Assembly: GCA_033961575.1 (NCBI GenBank)
Contig: CM066741.1
Coordinates: forward strand, 3,105,715-3,169,714
DNA length: 64,000 nt
Direction of reading: 5' to 3'
DNA from: Aselliscus stoliczkanus
Taxonomy: Eukaryota; Chordata; Mammalia; Chiroptera; Hipposideridae
Shown: one piece after another, positions 36,901 through 45,589 of the stretch
Layout: every line of letters starts with the position of its first letter
Numbering within the stretch: the stretch's first letter is position 1
Position numbers and translations under genes: made by a program
The notes under the pieces: model-generated
Told to the model about the DNA's origin: nothing
Databases searched by the model: none
What the model saw: only the letters and a program-made list of their open reading frames with translations

Positions 36901-39900
36901 CAATATTCAACCTTTGACCCTGTCCAGACCCAGAAATTCCACTATTCATGTCTTATTTTTTTTTTTTTGAGGGCAGTGTCACTGGCCCTCACATGTGGGA
37001 CCCGAACCGGGGCCGCTGGCCTCCCAAGCCAGGGCTTAACCTCCACCGGCCCTTCAATGTTCTGAAAGACATTTCCTTCACAGAAATTTCCAGTTGGAAT
37101 GCAGGTTTCCCAGGGCTAATGCCCTCCTTTTAGATGCAAATGTGAGATTTACGTGGCCTGAGGGTAGAGCCTCGCTTTGGGGAAGCGGACCGGGTGGAAT
37201 GCATTAAGCAATCAGGATTGAAGCTGCCTTGGGACCTTTTGTTTGGGGCGTGAGAAGGGCGCCTATTTTGCCAAAAGGAAGAGACTGCGGTAAGGATGGT
37301 GACACCACCACCGCCTGTTGTTTATTTAGCACTTGCTGTGTCCTCAACCCCCCTGGTGAGTTAGGTGATTTTTATTTTCTAAACGGGGACACTTTTGAGA
37401 GGAACGGGACACTCTTTTAAAGCGTTCTGGGACTACAGGACTACATCGCTAGGGGTTCCCCAGGCAAAGCAGGCTGTGTGGTCTCTACCTCCAAGGGTGT
37501 CTGTCCATCTCCCCACAGACACTGCCCCGTGGCCTTCTCAAGCCACAGCTGTTTTCTCTTAGGCTCATTATCATGGGCAGCTGGTGTCCTCCATGTCACG
37601 TGCAAACCTTTCTCCCCCTCCTAGCTTCAGGGACCTCCCCTCCCCACCCTGATCCTTTGGGTCCCAGGCCTTGGCCGTGTCCTGCTCCTGCCCCACTGCT
37701 GTCCTCTCATCTGTCCCTTTCACTCTCTGAGGACCTAAGCCCCTCATGGCAGACGTGGCCTCACCCCCTGCTCTGCCTCAGGCCCAGGGATGCCCATATC
37801 CCAGCCCTGGCCTCTCTCCTCCCGTAACTGGTGTGCCCATGCCATCGCAGCCACCTGTGCTGTGGCCACACCCTGGAGATGGCAGGCCCTCCGACAGCCT
37901 GATGCAAGCATGCCGTGCCCTGGGCTCCTTCTCTGATGCCCACATCGCTGCAGCCCCTCACCCTTTCGTGGCCTCTCATCTCTCCCCTGATCCCATTTCA
38001 CAGGCTCTTTAGCGCCATCCTCTGTGAAATTGAGGACTCCACGGCCCATCGCGCTGATGGTGACTTCCTAAATCCTTTATCCCCTCCACCTTCTACCTCC
38101 TCGACTCCCTGTAGCGTTTACCAGGCAGACCCAACCTGGGTGGAAGCCACTTAACTCTCCTACTGAGGCAGCCTGGCTTCGGGGGGGCGGGGTCACAAAC
38201 CAAACCTCCCACAGGCTCAGAAACGTCCTGACATCTGGAGATACATTTCTCAGGTGTTCATTCTGGTAGTCTCCGAGCCTGTTTCTCCCCACGCCCTTCC
38301 CACTGTCAGTCTCAGCCGAGTTCCAGGTATCATTAAGGAAGGCTTCAGCAGGGCAGCCTCATTTTCCATCACTACATCCACAGGCCTACCTGGACTCTAC
38401 CCACCCTCTCCCTCTCCCCTCGGCTTCCCCTCTGGAGGTGTCTGTCTCCCTGCTAAGGGCCTACAGGTCCTCCTGTGCTCTGGGGGTAGAGGTGGCCAAC
38501 CTTCCATGGCCTGAGATCTGCCTCATGGGGCCCGTTCCTGATTCCCCATCATTTTCCCCATTTCCCGCCCCCACACCATCTGTGCTCCTGTGGGAAGTCT
38601 CCAAGGCCTTGTCTGAAGGTGTGGGGAGGGCTGAGGGAGGGCGTGTTGATCGGCAGAGGTCAGACAGCAGGGAGGTGCGAGCATAGCAAGGATCTGGTAT
38701 CCTAAAAGCAGCGGGAAGCCAGCTGTGCAAACAGAACCCCGCTGTAGAATAATAAAGCCGTGGGGAGGATTGGGGGGCCGTGCGGAGAGAACGCCAGGGG
38801 GCGAGAGAGAGGACGGCTGTCTGGACCAGGGTGGTGGGTGCAGCGGGGGAGGGTGTGGATCCCAGGATATTCAGGAAGCGACGGTTGTGGAGGAAAATAC
38901 GTGTTCCGAGACTGGCTCCGCTTCCTTCAAAGAGAAAGGCTGGCTTCGCTCTTTCGCTTACTCACAAAATGTTTATTGAGGTCCTACTATGTGCCAGGCA
39001 GTGGCTGCTGAATGATGAGGGAGGAAAGGCCCCTTGTGACCTTCTGCCTAGTGGGGTAGACACCCATGACGCAAATAACCAGAAAATAAATGTAAATGAT
39101 AAACTTGAGTAAGTGCTATGAGTACCCTGTGTTATGAGAATGCGTGGTCCTGAGACTGGACCTAGTCTGGGGAAATGTCGGGGGGGTTTGCCCTTGCGGT
39201 CGCCCCCAAGGACAGACTGAATGACCCAGTGAGAAAAGGGAGTGCAGGAATGAGGCACGGGGCGGGTGTCCAGGCAGGGGGCCCGCCTAAGCCCAGGCCT
39301 CAGGCGGGAGGAAGGCTGGCCCGCTGCGGAAGCAGAGGACCGCGTGGCGGAAGAAAGGGGAAGAATGGAGAGGCTGGCAGGTACCAAGGTGTGACGAGGT
39401 TTTACAGGTCATAGAGACTACCTTGGTGTTGATGCTTGCTATAATTAGGGACAGCTAATTTGTGTGTGTGTGTGTGTGTAGGGGGAACAAACTCGTTAAG
39501 ATGTTAAACACGTGAACCCCATTCTCACCTAAGAATCCCAGGAACCACGTATCTGAGACGCCAGCCTCCGTTCCAGTTTGGGGGACCCCCCCGCGGCCCC
39601 CCCAGCTCTCTGATCCCAGATCGCACTGTACCATCCTGGCTGGGCATCAACTTCATGATCTAGTTCAGCACTTCAAACACTTCCCCAAGCCTCTTGTTTA
39701 AGAACAAGAAAAAAACTTTCCTTTGTTTGAGGTCACAGCGGGGGTGGGGTGGGGTGCGGGTCTGGGGTGGCCCCAACTGCCAGCCCTTTTCTGCAGACTG
39801 TGAGACCTCTCAAATTTGCTTTCTAGAAACATCAATCCAGTGAGGAGATCCCAGAATATTGGGACCAGGGGCCGGTCAAGCAGCTCGTTGGGAAGAACTT

Positions 39901-41596
39901 CAACCTCGTCGCCTTTGACAGGAAAAAGGACGTGTTTGTGATGTTCTGTGAGTACCCATGGAGGCCGCCGGAGGCCGTGGCCCCGACACGGCTTTTCACG
40001 TGTTGCCCCTGGATTCATGGGCACCAAAGCCTATCAAAGCACTAAGCCAAGGGAGGTCTTCAGACAGCCAAAGAGTTTCGATCGGGCTGCTGTTGGTGAC
40101 AATGTTAAGTGTCCCTCGATTTGACTCCTTGGAACCCATGGGGTGCTGTCCACGTAGTCCAGGTCTGTGGCTTTGTCACAACGCCAGTGGCTAGCACCGA
40201 GTGCCACGGGTGTGCCAGGCCTCGGGCCGAGCCGTCCGATGCATTCGCATGTAATCCTCACAGCGGGCTTGCGAATGTAGGTGCTGTGATTGCGCCCACT
40301 TTACAGAGGACTCACTGGAGACCCAGGGAGGTGAAGAAACTTCCCCAAAGCCAGGCCGCTCGGACGCGCGGGCACTGGGATGGGACCCCAGCCCGGCTCT
40401 GGCGCCTGCGCCCTAACGGCTGTGCTGCATGGCAGCCCCGGTTTTCTGTAACTTATCAAATGGCCCCCACTGCCCCCACCTGAGGTGGGCTGGCCAAACT
40501 GGGGGCCCCAATTCTGCCTGTAAAGGGCTTAGCAGAGTGTCTGGCAGCTCATGGGCATGGGATCAATGACAGCTGTCATTGCTGGTGTCACTCCTTTTGT
40601 GATACTGATTTCCAGTGCTCACCTGCAGACTCGCCCTTCCCCCGTTGTGTCTGCTCTGCACCGGCACCAAAGCCAGGGCTTTCTCTCCCACCCTGAGACC
40701 CAGAGAGGGCTGACCGTGAAGTTCCTTCTCTTTTATTCAGCATTTCTCGGGCGCTTACAATGAGCCAGGCATGGGTTTGCTGTTGACACATCTGCTCTCA
40801 TCTCCTCCTCAAAACAGTGGAGTTCCCCGTAATACAGATCAGGGAACCCAGCCTCAGAGAGGTTCATTACCTTACCCCCAGTCACACAGCAAGCTACAGG
40901 GCAGAAAGTTCAAAGTGGGCTCTGCTGCCATCACTTCCTGGAGGGTGATGGCAGCATGCAGGCCGTGAAAAGCTCTTGGAAACGGACTCACTTGCAGGGG
41001 GAGGTGTAGATGGTCTGTGCAGCTGAATAGCCATAATCTGCTGCGGCCTTTCCATGAGGCGGGGGCGGCTTTTCTGTACTTAGCAGGCGCCCTGAGTTGT
41101 GAGACTCCCATTTGGTGCTGGGAGAAGGCAAAAGCAGCCTCATTTTCTGGGGAGCAGGGCTGTAGGTTGGCCCCTGGGGCGGCAGCCCTTGTGTCCCGCC
41201 CTGCTCCGAGCGGGGGCCCACTGGGCTCCGGGGGAGCTGCAGGGTTTGTGACTCAGGGATGGTCACCCAGCTGCGCCGTGTCCTGGGCCTCTGAGGCCAC
41301 TCTTCCCGCAGCGACGGGACACTGGAATGGAAGGACAGAGGCGAGGTTCAGCTCCCTCAGTGAACCTGGTCCCCAAGTTCTCCCCCAGGGGCCAGGGGCC
41401 TGGGTCTAAGACACCCGGTGTCTCCTTTCCAGGGTTGATGCGCTGGTCATGACCTGTTCCCTCTGGGGCACAGTCCCCTCATCAGGAAGGCACAATGGTG
41501 TGACAGTGACTGGTCTTCAAACTGCACTTCCTCTGCTTAATTATTAGCTGGCTGACCTTGGGCTTCGAGCTTAACCTTTGTTAGAGATTCTTGTGT

Positions 41597-41646
<50 letters not shown>

Positions 41647-41680
41647 CCCCTCCCTCCCTCCCTCCCTCCCTCCCCCCCTC

Positions 41681-41744
<64 letters not shown>

Positions 41745-44700
41745 TTCTGGCAGAACATGAGGACTCACCTGGCGTTTTTCTTCTTTCACTGGAGCAGAAC
41801 ACTACGTTAAAGGAACACAAAGAACAGAAAAAAAATGTCCCAACATGCTAAAAGTGTTGGAGTCTGAGAGGGAGGGGGCGAGGTTCCCTTTTTCTTACGT
41901 GTTTAATCACCATCAGGTACTACTTAGAAATGCAAAATAAGGGCCTGGCGGAGTGGCACAGTGGTTAAGCGCTGGCTTGGGAAGCCAGCGGCCCCGGTTC
42001 AGGTCCCACATATGAGGGCCAGTGACACTGCCCTCAAAAAAAAAAAAAATGCAAAATAAGCTGACAGCCCATGAAAGGAGAGAGGGGGTGCAATCTGTGC
42101 AGGGCACAGAGCGGTGTTGCTGGGGCCGTGGCTGCCCTTCTCCTGCAGACGCCCCCTGGTGCGGCCGATGCAGAAAGCTGCTCCCTGTGGTGGAGGAGCT
42201 GGGCAGCAAATACCAGAACCACTCCACCATCACCGTCGCCAAGATCGACATCACGGCCAACGACATTCAGCTGATGTACCTGGACCGGTACCCCTTCTTC
42301 AGGCTCTTCCCCACCGGCTCTCAACAGGTAAGCGGCCCGGGGCCCCGGAGCTGGAGATCGGCTTACATCGTGATCTCGGATGCGATTTCTCCCCAGTCCA
42401 GCTCTGCCTTCTACCCCACCAGCCTCACGCTCGGCTCCGGCCCCCAGGATCCTCCGGTTCACGGTTCAGTGTGTTCCTTTAGCTTCCACAGAAGTCCCCG
42501 ACTCACTGTAATCGGGCCCACCCCCAACCCAAGCACTGTGGCCAAGTGGCTGTGGGTGTCTGGGTGGGTCAGGGACCACGGCAGGCACGTGGCTCCCTCA
42601 GGCACCCAGACTCTGTGGGAGGCGGTGGGGCGCATCGCCTGTGAATACTGGGGGTGGGGTGCTAGCAGAGGAATGAAGAACGCACGACAGGAAACAATCA
42701 CTGCCTTGGACACTTTGGCATGGGAGGTGGTCAGAGCGGGGGTGGGGGGCTGTCGATCAAAGAATTATAGGCCAAGGTCTCTGCTCCCAGGAAGAGACTG
42801 ACTGAGTGCGGTGGGGGCCATGACCCCGGCCCATCTCCAAATGCAGCTGGAATCGGACAGCTTCTGCAGGGCAGAGAGGGCTGGAAGCCTTCACGCCGAC
42901 GGGGGTTTTGAAGAGCAGTGGGGATGGAAAGCAGACTAGGAGAGCGGTGTGAATTCTAGCTCGGAAGTAGAATAAGAACAAGGATGTGGGCACAGGATGG
43001 CCACAGCCCCGTGAAGGACATGCCGTGCTCCGTGTACAGACGACGCCGGTGGGGAGTCGGAAAGGAGGCTGGACTGGGGGTGGGACTGTCACGGCCTTCT
43101 GTTACCCGGAGGGGCTTTGGACAGCCGGTGGGCAGGAGACAGCTTCTAATCCTCTGAAAGACTGGCAAAGGCAAGGGAGCAAGTGATGGCAGAGCAGCAG
43201 CCATGTACCAGACGCTTGGGAAACCACTGTTCTTAGTCTTCTTGCAATAATAGTAGTAGTAATAATAATAATAACAACAAACACATACGGCGCTCACTAG
43301 GAGTCAGGCACTGTTTTAAGTGCTTTTCATATAAGTAACTCCTTAAATCCTTCTAAAAACACAACCAGGGATGTAGTTAGGATCTCTGTTTTACAGGTAA
43401 GGAAACTGAGTCACAGGTTGGGCAGCCGGACCGCCCGCTAAGTGAAGCCTTGGGGTGCGCCCCAGACAGTGTGGCCCCGTAGTCCGTACTCTGAACTGAC
43501 GTCACAGCCCTGTGGTGGGGGGGTTGTTAGCCTTAGCTTGGGGCCCCGGGAATGGAGGCTCGGAGAGCTTCCACTGTCGGGAATTGGGCCCTGGACGTAC
43601 CCACGGATTTGCAGGAAGAGGCGGCCCCTGTGACTCGGTTCCACTTCCCCGCAGACCATCCTGTACAAGGGAGAACACACCGTGCGGGCCTTCTCTGACT
43701 TCCTGGAGGGTCAGATCCAGTCCAGGGCTGAGGACAAAGACGAGGTAGGCGAGACGGCCGGCCCTGGACTATTCTGTCCCACAGAGTCATCACGGCTCGG
43801 GATGAGGACACAGCTGCCGAAGAGCCACCGTCCCGGCTGGGCGGCTGTACTTCAGGGCACTTACGACAAGGAGGCAGAAACGGCCGACCTGAGGAAACTT
43901 GAGAAAGCAGGTGCTGAGGTGTCACGGCTCTCAGGCTGCCCCGGGGTCCTGTGTCCCTGAGTGGGGAACCAGGCGTCTAGATCGGACCCTGCCCTCTGAC
44001 GTCACTCCTGGTGGGTGACTGGCGTCTCCTAATCCCATCGTGCCTCAGCGAGGCCACCTGCAGGAAGGCGCCACCTGTGTTAGGCAGGACCCTTTCCTTG
44101 CAAGTGTCAGAGATGCTGTCCTTGGCTCCAACAGCATGGGATCCGATCCCACAGAGCTGGCAGGACATCAGACCTGGGAGCTCCCAGGAGTGCTAACTTG
44201 TTTTCTCTCTCCCCATCTCTGTTTCCCTCTGGTGGCGTCACCCCCTGAGCAGTCACTTCCCCTTGGAGGGTCAAAGATTGCCCCACCGCTCTAAACTAAT
44301 GTCCTCCCAGCCTACTTCCTAGCAGTCCTAGCCAGTGTCCCGGACAGCGGTCTCATTAGCAAGCCTGGGTCGCAAGCCCAGCCCCCGAGCTCAGCATGGG
44401 GCAGCCACAGCCTTGAACTTACACTGGAGGGAGGCTGGCTCCCCGCAGGCCCTGTACGGAGGGGAAAGCCACAGTTGCAGGGGAACCCTGAGCCAAATGG
44501 ACCTCTGCATCCATGGGGTTCTCCAGGTGACTGCGCCTTCCAGAAAAACAGGGCATGGCCATTACCATCTCAATGATCACATGTTTCTTTGTCTCCCTCC
44601 CTCCCTCCCTCCCTCCCTCCCTCTCTCTCTCTCTCTCTTCTTTTCTTGAATAGCTAATGTCTGTTGAGCAAAGTGAAGTGACAGACGAGGAGGTGGTACC

Positions 44701-44848
44701 TAAAATGAAGCCAAAGTTACCCAAGCAGAGGTTGCCCGCGCTGGAGAATGTGAGCAAGCTGGGAGAGCCACCAGGGCAGAAGGCGGCGGCTGAGCCAAAG
44801 GGGTGGCCCAGGCAAGAGAAGAAAGCAGCAGCGAAGGATGAACTATAG
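15697..44848 (+). CDS. PDILT: PDILT, testis-type protein disulfide isomerase-like protein
   Basis: Eleven coding exons join into a 568-residue frame without a stop (human about 584). In human and mouse PDILT is an ER chaperone of postmeiotic male germ cells, working with calmegin in maturation of sperm surface proteins such as ADAM3. Seen here: signal peptide 1-20; thioredoxin-like a domain about 40-150 with SKQS at 73-76 in place of CXXC; redox-inactive b and b' domains about 150-375; a' domain about 385-500 with APWCGRC (Cys419, Cys422) and the expected cis-Pro in DRYPFF; a Lys/Glu/Ala-rich tail 505-568 ending in the ER-retention signal KDEL. The full CXXC in a' is unusual, since human and mouse are described as SXXC. 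Intron phases are 1,1,0,0,0,0,0,1,0,0. Identity is certain; the redox consequence is inference. Confidence 0.97.
18418..18510 (+). mobile_element. MER5A-like hAT nonautonomous transposon fragment
   Basis: Starts CAGTGCTACTCAAAGTGTGG and continues ACCAGCAGTGTCAGCATCAC, the well-known 5' part of MER5A. It is 3'-truncated. Confidence 0.7.
18642..18748 (+). repeat. Short tRNA-derived SINE
   Basis: GGGCCAGCCGAGTGGCGCGG head, GGTTCGG B-box region, CACTGCCCTC and an A-rich tail. CAACCTACAG on both sides (about 18632-18641 and 18750-18759) is the target-site duplication. Confidence 0.92.
21120..21660 (+). repeat. L2/MIR-class ancient repeat block
   Basis: Contains TCATTCATTAAATATTGATC, TATGTGACAAATATATGTTAGG, GTGGTGAACAAAACAGACAG and CAAAGGCCCTGGGGCA, a pattern shared with blocks near 14340, 38950, 29390 and 63200. 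The exact family was not assigned. Confidence 0.45.
21735..21948 (-). mobile_element. MER20-like hAT nonautonomous transposon, reverse
   Basis: The minus strand reads GTGGTTCTCATCGGGGATAC, ACGTCTGGAGACG, GTTGTCACAACTGGAGT and TGGCATCTAGTGGG, characteristic of MER20. Confidence 0.7.
23960..24400 (+). repeat. LINE-2 3' fragment
   Basis: Recognisable pieces are AGGCCCTACCCCAGGGCCTT, CTGCCTGGAGTGTTCTCCC, TTCTCAGTGAGGTCTCCTTC and CAGTGCCTGGCCCATGGCAA, in the order of the L2 3' consensus as I remember it. Confidence 0.6.
25567..25586 (+). promoter_or_regulatory. CTCF-like motif, copy 1
   Basis: TCCCACCAGATGGCACTCAC resembles the CTCF core CCACNAGRKGGCA. This is motif resemblance only. Confidence 0.45.
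25643..25662 (+). promoter_or_regulatory. CTCF-like motif, copy 2
   Basis: TCCCCCAGATGGCGCTCACA, the second copy, about 76 bases downstream in the same orientation. It is weaker at the first positions but has the GGCGCT end. Confidence 0.4.
25715..25860. repeat. AAT microsatellite and AT-rich low-complexity block
   Basis: (AAT)n at about 25717-25736, followed by nearly pure A/T sequence to about 25860. Confidence 0.85.
26434..26643 (+). CDS. PDILT: PDILT coding exon 2 (a domain, SKQS site)
   Basis: Codes for about residues 69-138. HNPSSKQSR holds Ser73-Lys-Gln-Ser76 where active PDIs have CGHC, so this domain cannot form an active-site disulfide. It continues through [10 protein letters not shown] and [12 protein letters not shown] to SEPISCE. 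The acceptor is CTCTTTCAG and the donor GAAG|GTAACG. Phase 1 in, phase 1 out. Confidence 0.95.
28300..28508 (+). mobile_element. hAT-Charlie-type nonautonomous transposon
   Basis: Segments TTTTCTGTAAAGGGCCAGTC, CCTTGCAGGCCAGACAATCT, ATCCAATAAAACTTTATTTA and TGGCCCCTGGGCTGTAGTTG, then ACAGACCCCTG, match a very common mammalian hAT relic whose exact name I do not assign. Confidence 0.6.
30065..30540 (+). repeat. LINE-1-type 3' fragment
   Basis: Contains CCCAAACTGGAAACAACCCA, GATGCCCATCAACAG, GATAAATAAATTGTGG and TGTACACCTTTCTGCATGTA, typical of old L1 3' ends. Confidence 0.6.
31403..31828 (+). repeat. Long-form tRNA-derived SINE, full length
   Basis: The best copy of the long family: tRNA-like head to CACTGCCCTCT, then a CAACAGCTCCACCTGGAGCT hairpin-like stretch, a body with repeated AGTGGCYGGCAGC units, CCACAACTAGACTGAAGAGC and a tail with CAATAAAATC. 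It is flanked by similar A/T-rich AATAAAC sequences. Confidence 0.9.
32249..32382 (+). CDS. PDILT: PDILT coding exon 3
   Basis: Codes for about residues 139-183, [18 protein letters not shown] to LVIIGFFQ, the end of the a domain and start of the b domain. The acceptor is CTCTCTCCAG and the donor CCAG|GTACTG. Phase 1 in, phase 0 out. Confidence 0.95.
32383..33477. other. PDILT intron 3
   Basis: About 1.1 kb. An A/T-rich, possibly retroposed stretch begins with a poly-T at 32740; nothing else was recognised. Confidence 0.45.
33478..33615 (+). CDS. PDILT: PDILT coding exon 4
   Basis: Codes for residues 184-229, [17 protein letters not shown] to DSVLVFKK, in the b domain. The acceptor is CCCCACACAG and the donor AAAAAG|GTAGGT. 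Phase 0 at both ends, 46 codons. Confidence 0.95.
33616..34636. other. PDILT intron 4
   Basis: About 1.0 kb. It holds a (GGGA)n tract at about 34198-34227 and a short CACCGGGTCA repeat at about 34302-34325. Confidence 0.5.
34637..34747 (+). CDS. PDILT: PDILT coding exon 5
   Basis: Codes for residues 230-266, [15 protein letters not shown] to FVIEYNAE, the b to b' transition, with an N-glycosylation sequon (NDST). The acceptor is TTTCATTCCAG and the donor GAG|GTCAGC. Phase 0 at both ends. Confidence 0.95.
34842..34967 (+). CDS. PDILT: PDILT coding exon 6
   Basis: Codes for residues 267-308, [17 protein letters not shown] to VAAREFQNQ, in the b' domain. It is separated from exon 5 by an intron of only 94 bases. 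The acceptor is GTCGTTGCAG and the donor CCAG|GTGTGT. Phase 0 at both ends. Confidence 0.95.
34968..36458. other. PDILT intron 6
   Basis: About 1.5 kb with MIR-like sequence and a short palindromic stretch near 36112-36150 (TAATGGTAA paired with TTACCATTA). Confidence 0.5.
36459..36656 (+). CDS. PDILT: PDILT coding exon 7
   Basis: Codes for residues 309-374, [19 protein letters not shown] to [11 protein letters not shown], the second half of b'. It contains the NLSS sequon. The acceptor is CTTGGCAG and the donor CCAAG|GTAAGT. Phase 0 at both ends. Confidence 0.96.
36823..36903. mobile_element. Mariner-type palindromic MITE, copy 1
   Basis: An 81-base near-perfect inverted repeat flanked by TA dinucleotides. 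The ends are TTAGGTTGTCGGAAAAGTCA and TGACTTTTCCGACTACCCAA. Length and TA target resemble MADE1-like mariner MITEs. It lies in PDILT intron 7. Confidence 0.88.
36957..37052 (-). repeat. Short tRNA-derived SINE, reverse, with internal deletion
   Basis: Poly-T, GAGGGCAGTGTCACTGGCCC, then the reversed head; about 10 bases near the 5' end (the GCGCCACTCGG part) are missing. Confidence 0.87.
37053..39826. other. PDILT intron 7, remainder
   Basis: Holds pyrimidine-rich L2-like sequence (about 37490-38140), an L2/MIR-class block (about 38950-39400) and a GT microsatellite (39461-39479). No exon was recognised. Confidence 0.5.
39827..39947 (+). CDS. PDILT: PDILT coding exon 8
   Basis: Codes for residues 375-414 plus one base, [16 protein letters not shown] to KKDVFVMF, the x-linker and first strand of the a' domain. 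The acceptor is TTGCTTTCTAG and the donor TTCT|GTGAGT. Phase 0 in, phase 1 out. Confidence 0.95.
41599..41741. repeat. Composite microsatellite (TC)n-(CCCT)n-(CA)n
   Basis: About 40 bases of TC, about 45 bases of CCCT/TCCC units, and about 52 bases of CA in one block of 143 bases within PDILT intron 8. Confidence 0.97.
41942..42046 (+). repeat. Short tRNA-derived SINE beside PDILT exon 9
   Basis: GGGCCTGGCGGAGTGGCACA head, GGTTCAGGTCC B-box region and a long A tail. The flanks AAATGCAAAATAAG (41928-41941 and 42047-42060) match perfectly. It ends 102 bases before the exon that encodes the CGRC motif. Confidence 0.93.
42149..42327 (+). CDS. PDILT: PDILT coding exon 9 (a' domain, CGRC active site)
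   Basis: Codes for residues 415-474. It opens [19 protein letters not shown]; the cysteine codons are TGC at 42160-42162 and 42169-42171. The exon also holds the NHST sequon, [15 protein letters not shown], and [14 protein letters not shown] with the cis-proline loop. The acceptor is TCTCCTGCAG and the donor ACAG|GTAAGC. A young SINE ends 102 bases upstream. Confidence 0.96.
42328..43654. other. PDILT intron 9
   Basis: About 1.3 kb. AGT/AAT microsatellite at about 43247-43281 and an L2/MIR-like stretch at about 43290-43420 with CTGTTTTACAGGTAAGGAAA. Confidence 0.55.
43655..43744 (+). CDS. PDILT: PDILT coding exon 10
   Basis: Codes for residues 475-504, [19 protein letters not shown] to AEDKDE, the last strand and helix of a'. 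The acceptor is TTCCCCGCAG and the donor GAG|GTAGGC. Phase 0 at both ends. Confidence 0.94.
43745..44653. other. PDILT intron 10 with pyrimidine microsatellite at its 3' end
   Basis: The last 60 bases are (CCCT)n-(CT)n (44592-44640) joined to TTCTTTTCTTGAATAG, the acceptor of the last exon. No other repeat is clear. Confidence 0.8.
44654..44848 (+). CDS. PDILT: PDILT coding exon 11 (tail, KDEL stop)
   Basis: Codes for residues 505-568 and the TAG stop. The tail is rich in Lys, Glu, Pro and Ala and ends AAAKDEL, the canonical ER-retrieval signal. Its acceptor, TTGAATAG, follows a microsatellite of CCCT and CT repeats (44592-44640) that serves as an unusually long pyrimidine tract. Confidence 0.94.
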   Translation, partial: LMSVEQSEVTDEEVVPKMKPKLPKQRLPALENVSKLGEPPGQKAAAEPKGWPRQEKKAAAKDEL

Positions 44849-44917
44849 CATCTCCAACCTGGAGGGAGGGGTGCCACTTTCCAGGTGCGGGCACCATCAT
44901 CTGGGTGGGTCTACTCC

Positions 44918-44923
44918 AATAAA
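44918..44923 (+). terminator. Polyadenylation signal candidate, PDILT
   Basis: AATAAA lies 70 bases after the PDILT stop codon. A second AATAAA is at 44961-44966. Either could end the transcript; the first gives a very short 3' UTR. Confidence 0.6.
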
Positions 44924-45589
44924 ATTCTATATCATTGTGCCGGCTGGGTGGCAGCCGGATAATAAAAACCCCTGTCTTCAGCGTGGGCTTACTCAGTTTT
45001 CCTGGTACGGCCTGTTTGGCCTGGGATTCCGACGTGGCTGTGAAGGAAGCCATAATGACATTTCATGAGGATTTACATGTGGGCACGTTCTAGTTCTCAC
45101 AGCATCACTGGGAGCGAGGTTTACAGGATCCCCGTTTCACAGATGAGGAAACTGAGGCAAAGAGAAGCCAAGCAGCCAGGCAGGATCACGCAGCTAGGCG
45201 GCCCTTGAGATCTGGTCCTAGGCAGCCTCAGCCCACAGACTCTGCGTTTAACCACCACACACACGCCACCTCCACCAGGTTCCCCAGAGTTTGGCTAAAA
45301 CTTTCAAATGAGGCGATTTGTTTCCACTGCAGTTGGGCGCAGTGAGGAACAGATCCAGCCACACACCTGTCCCCGCTCTTCCGCATCTCCACAGGTGACC
45401 CCAGTCTCTTCAGCAGCAATGCCCTGGGACCATCCTCAGCCCCTTTGCTCCTTCTAATACCATAAAAGTTAGTGCCACCAGCCCACAGGCCTCCACCCAC
45501 TTTCCTCCTCCATGCGCCACTCTCAGCTGCAGAAGCCTCTGGCTGGTGGCTCCACGGCCACTCTGTACCCCACCCTGCCCAAATCCCTA

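Larger units (their letters stand above)
39948..42148. other. PDILT intron 8
   Basis: MIR/L2-like antisense stretches at about 40220-40350 and 40740-40910, a composite microsatellite (41599-41741) and a young SINE (41942-42046) close to exon 9. Confidence 0.6.

Noticed and set aside
41571..41851. Overlapping open frames on both strands through the TC/CCCT/CA block
   Set aside because: They are translations of simple repeats (Ser-Leu, Arg-Glu, His-Thr, Cys-Val).
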